64,000 bases of DNA from Conchocele bisecta (taxonomy: Eukaryota; Mollusca; Bivalvia; Lucinida; Thyasiridae): contig CM055265.1 of NCBI GenBank assembly GCA_029237695.1, positions 85,719,447-85,783,446 of the forward strand, written 5' to 3'. Within the stretch, counting starts at the first letter, position 1, and each line of letters starts with the position of its first letter. Under the pieces are notes generated by a model, which was not told the origin of the DNA, ran no database searches, and worked only from the letters and a program-made list of their open reading frames with translations. Shown here piece after piece: positions 58,260-64,000 of the stretch. The position numbers were made by a program, and so were the translations under genes.

Positions 58260-58715
58260 TCAAACATATAAGCCCCCCACCCCCACCTTTTCAAAAAGAC
58301 ACGCAGTGGTGCCACAATGTGCATTGTGACCTCAAAATCAAACGTTTGAGCATCCTAGCACCAACTGTTCTTGAGTTATTGAGCCGAACTCGTTTTATTG
58401 TCCAAGGTCACCCCGCGACATTGACCTTTGACATCTGCTTGTCATGACTAACTTGAAAACCAATACTGGGCATCCTAGGTCATGGCGTTCTCGAGTTATA
58501 GAGCGGCAACTGTTTTATTGTCTAAAGTCACTGCGATTTTGACCTTTGACATACTGTAGTCAAGTCAAATTGGTCATACACTGGTCGTTACTCACCTGCA
58601 TACCAAGTTTGAGGATCCTATGTCAAAATTATTTTGAGCGCAAACCAAATCGCTAAATAGACGGACAGACGATAAGCGCCATAACATGATACGCCCCTAG
58701 TGCTGTCTGAAATCA
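58260..58715 (+). repeat. TGACCT-rich dispersed repeat, second copy
   Basis: It matches 30590-31055, with an internal deletion at about 58430 relative to it (GACATCTGCTTGTCATG). Confidence 0.7.
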
Positions 58716-58722
58716 GCTGGAA

Positions 58723-58922
58723 TAGCTCAGTGGCTAGAGCATCATACTCCGGATCGGGAGACCCCGAGTTAGAATCCCGCCACTGGTCGATTCGGCGTGT
58801 CCTAGGGCAAGACAAGACACATTCGTGATAGCCTTGTCCTATTGGACGGGGACTTAAATAGTCGGTATCGACATGCAAGGTCATCGAGCCAGTACCGTCG
58901 TTAAATCAAAGCATTAACATTT
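58723..58922 (+). mobile_element. tRNA-derived SINE, second copy
   Basis: TAGCTCAGTGGCTAGAGC A box and GAGTTAGAATCCCGCC. The core reads GTGTCCTAGGGCAAGACA. It is carried along with the block and is not an independent insertion. Confidence 0.7.
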
Positions 58923-59362
58923 ACCTTGTCTGCATGCGTGGCATGACTTTCAAATGACCCGGCGAATATGCCTGCTCTATTCTGTTTTATTTTATCGCAC
59001 TGTTATCCCCCATTCAAATGTTCATGTGACATATTCGTCTGGACAATATTTCATTAATATTTGTTAGAGTTTTTGTAACATGTGACACATTCGTTTTTGT
59101 TGCAAGGGGTATTGATGCCAAACGTAAACGTCACACATTTGTGTGATGTATTCGTACGTATTCTTCACCATGTGTGACGAATTCGCACGAATATATCACA
59201 CGTGTGATATATTCGTTTCTGTGACACATAAGGTTCAACAGACGTAAGTCCGGATAATGGCGTTTGGAAGACCATTCCATTCGCTGACAAGAGCATTGGA
59301 CAATGTAGTGGAGGCTAGATTGTCCTTAAAAATAATCCCGTGCCATGTGTTTGTTAAAAGCA

Positions 59363-59363
<1 letters not shown>

Positions 59364-59432
<69 letters not shown>

Positions 59433-59440
59433 TGATTTTG

Positions 59441-59490
<50 letters not shown>
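59364..59490 (+). repeat. (CT)n microsatellite, expanded
   Basis: Two CT runs separated by TTGATTTTGTAT, where the compact copy has one. The linker GATTTTGTAT is duplicated, so the expansion copied the flank as well. Confidence 0.95.
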
Positions 59491-59493
<3 letters not shown>

Positions 59494-59697
59494 TTTGTAT
59501 TTAGATAGGCTAAGCATTAAAAACAATTAGGGTGGATTTTTTTCAAGCACAAAATGGCCGCCAAATTCAAAATGTCCGCCATAATAACAACCATAATAGT
59601 AAAATGTAAAAAAGTCCACAACTAATACTCATTTTGAACCTGTTTTGTACTTTATGATAGTGTGTGGTGCATTTAGTATTCATAATAATGGTATTAA

Positions 59698-61658
59698 AGG
59701 TGCATACCCACTCAGTAGGCACAAACTGTTATTTATATTAGAGACAGCATCTGAAACATTTTCTGGCAAAATAAACATTCATTCGCCATCATCTCATGTA
59801 TTGATTGGTATTATTATACATTTTATATCAGACGTAAATTTCACACTGATATCAGAGGCGATAACCGTGTTTCCTTAAAATGTTAACGAACATTACTATT
59901 TATTCTTTGTATATTTTGTTTAATCTGTCGAAAATATTATTTTTTCAGGTGACGCATTTGATTAGTATAAATAATTAAAAAATGTCATGTCTCATTTGCA
60001 TATGAAAATAGCCTGATAACACCACAAGTCACTACGAATAAAATTCATATTACAAAATGATTATAATTACATGTGTCTGTATAGCGGGCACTCGTAATTT
60101 TTAGAACAGGTGGAATAGTGACACAATTATACACTTGGGCCGCGCCATACGAAAACCGGGCTTAATGACAACGTCATGAAAAGCGGTAAACGACGTCGGA
60201 AAAACGACGTTTCAAATTGTCTAGCGTCGCCGTAAAAGTTCACAGTTTGCCCTCCATTTACGTTTACTGGTGTCAGTTAACATTAAGTGTGAACAGAAAA
60301 CGGAAAATGATAACTTACTGAAACTTTCACTAATATGAGACGCGATACCTTGTACCTCGGTACACATATTATGACGTCATGACTTGACGTCACGTACTTG
60401 TGACGTCATTGAACGTGAATACATGTTTGACGTTATGGCCATGGTGTCGTGACAACATATTATAGCAAGGATACTTGCACGAGTTCCTCGCAGCATCAAT
60501 GACTTAGAAATGCTTCAGGCGCTGTACATTGTCGCCTAACTATCGTTCTTTGACATTTTTACTATTTTTCGTCAGTTGTCCTTATGAATTCAAAATGGTG
60601 AACGCATAATTTAACTGGCTACATATCAGAGAAGTCTTCGCTTACACTGTACTTTGATTCCTAAATAATCTTAAATATGAACAACCTAGTGTATGCCAAC
60701 GATATTACCATCTATTATCTTGGTAAATTGAGACTTTTGAGCAATTCTATCCAGTACTTAGCGAATGATATGCCATTTAATGCCACTCATTTTATCATAA
60801 ATGGAGGTAGACAGGCATCTATATAATGACATAAATATCCGGGGTTTGTATTGAATTTAAAATAAATGCATCAACATATTAATTGGAAATGTGATGGTCA
60901 TAAACTTGCTTTTGTAGTCGAAAGTGCTTTTGTAGTATCAAATCATCAGTTTATCTCTTGACTGCATACTAATGTATATCAGGTGATGGTAATGCGATCC
61001 TCATGAAAGACACACGGCAACAATTATAAGGTATCTGCCCGGTATCGTGTTTTGTCACAAAGTTAATGTTATAAGCGGCCTACTGCCTACTTTAAAATAT
61101 GTATACGAAATGTTAAATGATGTCGCTATTATTCCCCAAAATTATTTCAGACAGCAGCAAACAACAGGGAAACGCCTCACTCTGCCTTATTTGAAAAGTA
61201 TTCATACGAAATTACGTTACTTGGGCCGCAATCCAAAACATGGCGTTACATTAGCAACTGCAACACGAGCCATAAACATTATTTTCATACTTTGTCTTGG
61301 CCTAATGGGAGACACTTGGCCAGGCTACGAGATATCCAAATTTGTATATATCTATAGGACTTGTCCGGATCAACACCCCTTGTATACGCCGTTGATAAAA
61401 ACGTCGTAATTGCGACGTCATTGATCAAAAACGTCATATAAGTTTTTACCATGCGTCATAAAACTACTTCTAAAATGAACCATAATTGGGATACATTGAT
61501 AATTTTGGCGGCATATGGCTTTTAAAAGATTTAAAATTCAGAATACGCGAAAAAGTAAAAACTGAAAATGTTGTCATTAAGCCCGGTTTTCGCACGGCGC
61601 GGCTCACTTATTTAATTCCTATAAAGAACATGTTTGCCTACTGAGTGGGCATGTACCT
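59698..61658 (+). mobile_element. MITE family A copy interrupted by a 1468-bp element
   Basis: AGGTGCATACCCACTCAGTA at 59698 after TTAA; CTGAGTGGGCATGTACCT then TTAA at 61659. The family A sequence is split at TACACTT|ATTTAATTCC by the insert at 60137-61604. Confidence 0.85.
60137..61604. mobile_element. 1468-bp TIR element with CACTT target duplication
   Basis: The left end GGGCCGCGCCATACGAAAAC...TTAATGACAA and right end TTGTCATTAAGCCCGGTTTT...CGCGGCT are inverted over about 34 bp. CACTT flanks both sides (60132-60136, 61605-61609) and occurs once in the three uninterrupted family A copies. Subterminal regions are rich in GACGTCA/ACGTC. A 120-codon ORF (61047-61409) shows no transposase motif. 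The superfamily is not assigned; 5-bp duplications occur in few cut-and-paste groups. Confidence 0.88.
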
Positions 61659-61779
61659 TTAAACTCGTTGAATGATTTCATAATCAATACACGAGTTTAA
61701 TAAATATCGTTTCAATTCATCACACATGTATTGTATTTTATTTAATTGTAACTTTGTTACTTAATTGTTTAAAGTGTGA

Positions 61780-61842
61780 CCCCATTGTGTTTAATTTAGA
61801 TGGGTTTCACTGGTGTCCGGTTTAGAGAGGTTCCACTGTATA
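61780..61842 (+). mobile_element. MITE family B, deleted copy
   Basis: TTTAATTTAGATGGGTTTCACTG jumps directly to TGTCCGGTTTAGAGAGGTTCCACTG; the middle present at 32448 and 37228 is lost. Confidence 0.7.
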
Positions 61843-62118
61843 ACGTTCTCGTCTATATGCATCTATATAACACGTGTATACACACGCCTGTATACATACT
61901 TTCCACAACGATAAGACGCAGGTCAATAGGGCTCAGAAGAAATACTTGTTAGTCAAAATCATTAGTCCTACACTGTACATTCAACAATTTTATGACAATA
62001 TACTGAGCATACATGTTTGAGAAACAAGTTTTTGAAACATACACAAGACGCAAGATGTCACCCGCATCATCCAATTCAAGTAATTCTGGACTGCAGGCGT
62101 TGGTTGAATATGTTGCAG

Positions 62119-62316
62119 TTTGACCCTTTCGCCGCCAAAATATCCGCCTTTGATTGTTCTATTTATACGAAACGGGATGTGCATCAAACTACCTTAAACT
62201 ACGGGCAAACACTGCAGATCATGATGAGACGGCTCGTCACGAGGCGGCTCATCTGGATCTGTAATCTGTAGTGTTTGTAAACATTGAATTATGACCTGTG
62301 GTGCTGAAAGGGTTAA
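62119..62316 (+). mobile_element. MITE family P copy
   Basis: TTTGACCCTTTCGCCGCC to GTGCTGAAAGGGTTAA with the GATGAGACGGCTCGTCACGA dyad. The left TTAA has become TTGA. Confidence 0.75.
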
Positions 62317-62508
62317 TGTGCACACTCATGATCAACATACCATTTCCCCCGTGGATCGGGGTTTATTACAAAGGAAAATGCCTTATCACGGACAATCGAC
62401 CTTCCCCCTGTGTTGGAACCACATCGCCAGGTTCGGTGAACCATGTATTCCGTGATATTGTTTGTCTGTGGAGTCGCCATTTGTCAGGTACGTTGAGAAT
62501 GCTTACTA

Positions 62509-62723
62509 CAGCGGAACCCCTCTAAACCGGACACCAAAACACAGTCCGTGATCTTATTTTTGATGAGTTTCTTGGTCATTTATCTCGGGTGATAATGTCC
62601 GTTCGTGCTCGCATAGCACACACCTATGGCCCAGCATGATCACATGCCTGAATTACAGTGAAACCTCTCTAAGCCGGACACCATGGGGACCTCCCAGGGT
62701 GTCCGGTTTAGAGAGGTTCACTG
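62509..62723 (+). mobile_element. MITE family B composite copy
   Basis: CAGCGGAACCCCTCTAAACC to GGTTTAGAGAGGTTCACTG, then TA. It is colinear with 33303 and 38066. Confidence 0.75.
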
Positions 62724-62870
62724 TATAATTGGACATCGATTCTTTATTTCAGTTCTTTCTAAATATCTTATCCACGGTGGGGAATTACGTGGTGTATTGT
62801 CTTGATTTTGCGTTATGACGGCGCCCATGAGTTGTGAGTAATGGTGACCATGTTCCATCCGTTAAGTATA

Positions 62871-63037
62871 AGTTAGATAATGTACTCGAGTCGAATATGG
62901 TTAGTTAACAGCGCATGGGGGAAATTCAGGGGGCCGGAAATCGTCGAGCCGCTAGGCGAGACGTATTTCGGCCCCCTGAAATTCCCCCCACGCGCTGTTA
63001 ACTAACCATATTCGACGAGAAGACATTGTCTAACTAA
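62871..63037. repeat. ~165-bp palindrome
   Basis: Arms of about 68 bp (TTAGATAATGT..., GAATATGGTTAGTTAACAGC, GAAATTCAGGGGGCCG) pair with CGGCCCCCTGAAATTCCCCC...GTTAACTAACCATATTCG...ACATTGTCTAACTAA. The loop is about 30 bp. The palindrome starts within 10 bp of where duplication X ends. Confidence 0.88.
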
Positions 63038-63285
63038 TTTATTGCACGGTTTGCGGCGAAATCCAGCACACGAATATACATATTTAGTGTTGTTTTGCTG
63101 TTGTTTTACAGTTTACATGTATTTACCTTTCACCGTTCCAGACATACCCTTCGGTGAGCCCACGTTAATTTGGACATGCTTGTTCCATTTGACATGCACA
63201 TGACACGTGTCAAATTGAAAGGCGCATGCTTAGCTTACTCGATCTGGGTGGGTGAAACGCAGTTCTTATTTATTTGTGGCAGTAA

Positions 63286-63506
63286 CTTTGTACAAGATGG
63301 ACGCGTCAGACGACTTGTTATTTATTGTCACAAGCGTTGGATTTATGCGAAGGGCGGCTTGACACAGAGGATATCATTTGTTCTCAAGCTTTGGATATTT
63401 ATGAATCGGACATTACGGATATGGTATCTGTCTATGATGTGGGCTATGTTGATGTTGACAGTACCAATTTCGGGGATTTCTCCATCTTCAACAATGATGA
63501 AAGCCG
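63286..63506 (+). CDS. Probable 5' coding exon of a spliced gene, start disturbed
   Basis: An open frame from about 63286 reads through SQALDLCEGRLDTEDIICSQ to a very acidic stretch (YESDITDMVSVYDVG ... FSIFNNDES). It ends at a good donor, AAGCCG|GTATGT, leaving two bases of an Arg codon. No ATG opens this frame. A well-placed ATGG (63297, A at -3) starts MDASDDLLFIVT in the neighbouring frame and stops after 21 codons. One base difference near GTCACAAGCG would connect it to SQALDLCE, so a frameshift or sequencing indel is likely. Acidic, Asp/Glu-rich N-termini occur in many nuclear proteins, but I recognise no family. The block lies outside the duplicated repeats. Confidence 0.45.
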
Positions 63507-63846
63507 GTATGTACGTCTATTTATACCACCGGCATACGAATTATGTCTATGGGTATATATTGTTTTCATTCCGTCCGTCAGTTCGTTCGTTTGTTCGTCC
63601 GTCCGTCAGAGTTGCGTTAAAGTTTTTATTTGTCCAGGTGGCGGCCTCGGGTATCCGTTAGCCTCTGCTCGCTTGCTCTGGTTTACTATTCAACGGCACA
63701 TAAAACGTTCTTGCACCAGGGTTAAACACATGGGAGACAACTGTATGCTGATTGATCAGGTCCCTCAAAGGACACCACCACCCCACATTTATGTCAACAT
63801 TCTATTGGTGGAACAGACATATTTGTAGCAAGGTCTCTAATTTCAG
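63507..63846 (+). other. Predicted intron of the right-edge gene
   Basis: 340 bp from GTATGT to TCTCTAATTTCAG, with a CCGTCCGT/GTTCGTTC microsatellite near 63572-63608. Several branch-site-like adenines precede the acceptor. The ORF crossing it is read-through. Confidence 0.4.
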
Positions 63847-64000
63847 CGATGCGGTAGAAGCTCCAGTTCAGGGAGACCAATCAGTGGAGACTGTACAAAG
63901 AAAATCAAAGCGGAAAACATTAAAGCCGCCAGAAATGCTGTCGAAAAGCTCGGTGTGCAAAATGAACAAGCTCCTGACCTTGGTCATAAAACATTTTATA
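63847..64000 (+). CDS. Probable second exon, runs off the window
   Basis: After TTTCAG at 63846 the single base C completes the split Arg codon from the first exon. It then reads DAVEAPVQGDQSVETVQRKS with a basic KSKRKTLKPP patch that could be a nuclear localisation signal. The frame stays open to the window edge. A second frame is also open and reads ENIKAARNAVEKLGVQNEQA, which looks just as natural. A one-base indel in mid-exon, like the one suspected in exon 1, is therefore possible. The gene's remainder lies to the right and its family cannot be named from this piece. Confidence 0.4.

Larger units (their letters stand above)
57223..59240. mobile_element. 2018-bp TIR element (TGTTGAACCTT...) with GAYGTA target duplication
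   Basis: The left TIR TGTTGAACCTTTTATATGTC...CACACGTGTGAAGTATTCG is inverted at the right end (GGTTCAACA) over about 80 bp. The flanks are GATGTA (57217-57222) and GACGTA (59241-59246). The compact duplicate reads AATAGACGTAAGT at about 36193 with no insert, which fixes the boundaries. The interior contains the 24.5-kb-type left arm, MITE P, the TGACCT repeat and a SINE. There is no transposase ORF. Confidence 0.8.
46184..62863 (+). repeat. Segmental duplication X, expanded copy
   Basis: It is colinear with 34106-38762, but about 16.7 kb instead of 4.7 kb. The extra length is the 52-bp satellite region (about 46.75-55.45 kb), a unique patch (55.45-55.73), a 2018-bp TIR element at 57223, an enlarged CT tract and a 1468-bp TIR element at 60137. 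Confidence 0.85.

Noticed and set aside
1..64000. LINE or LTR retrotransposons and viral insertions
   Set aside because: I found no reverse transcriptase, RNase H, integrase, gag or capsid-like motif in any listed frame, and no paired LTRs.

Overview
This window looks like repeat-saturated, gene-poor nuclear DNA from a marine invertebrate, most probably a bivalve mollusc. The reasons are an AT-rich background, a canonical eukaryotic tRNA gene with a Pol III T-run, tRNA-headed SINEs, many hairpin MITEs, and dispersed repeats that I recognise as typical of mollusc genomes (GGTCA/TGACCT-rich blocks followed by a GACGGACAGACGATAAGCGCC-like tail). The species is inference. I see no rRNA, no prokaryotic gene organisation, no CRISPR array and no intact transposase, integrase or reverse transcriptase.

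Layout. 1-7.9 kb: old dispersed repeats, two palindromic 21-bp arrays, a TTAA-type MITE, an intact tRNA-Thr(CGT) followed by two 5'-truncated copies in a 158-bp tandem array, a SINE, and a directly repeated ~0.6-kb segment. 7.9-22.05 kb: two head-to-tail copies of a ~7-kb block. Each copy holds a palindromic 21-bp array, a 2.4-kb array of 23-bp units open in all reading frames, CT microsatellites and a 35-bp minisatellite. 22-24.4 kb: microsatellites and MITEs, including a piggyBac-like one. 24.5-31.5 kb: a large composite block whose two ends match a compact 2.0-kb terminal-inverted-repeat (TIR) element at 57.2-59.2 kb. 31.6-38.8 kb: a MITE-rich ~2.2-kb module present twice. 39.16-41.03 kb: a 74-bp satellite enclosed by ~82-bp TIRs. 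41.0-43.3 kb: weak coding-like blocks. 43.35-45.73 kb: a 2.4-kb element with ~155-bp TIRs carrying a frameshifted, cysteine-rich coding relic. 46.2-62.9 kb: a second, greatly expanded copy of 34.1-38.8 kb, enlarged by ~8.4 kb of 52-bp satellite and two dated TIR-element insertions. 62.87-63.04 kb: a large palindrome. 63.3-64 kb: a probable 5' part of a spliced gene running off the right edge.

How it works together. Almost everything reflects mobile-element and array turnover, not a gene pathway. Paralogous blocks inside the window act as each other's empty sites, so insertion boundaries and target-site duplications can be read directly for three families. Several array stretches (14.7-15.3, 21.2-22.05, 39.5-40.3, 47.2-49.3 and 52.8-55.4 kb) show single-base indel noise that suggests unpolished long-read consensus, so some duplications may be assembly products.
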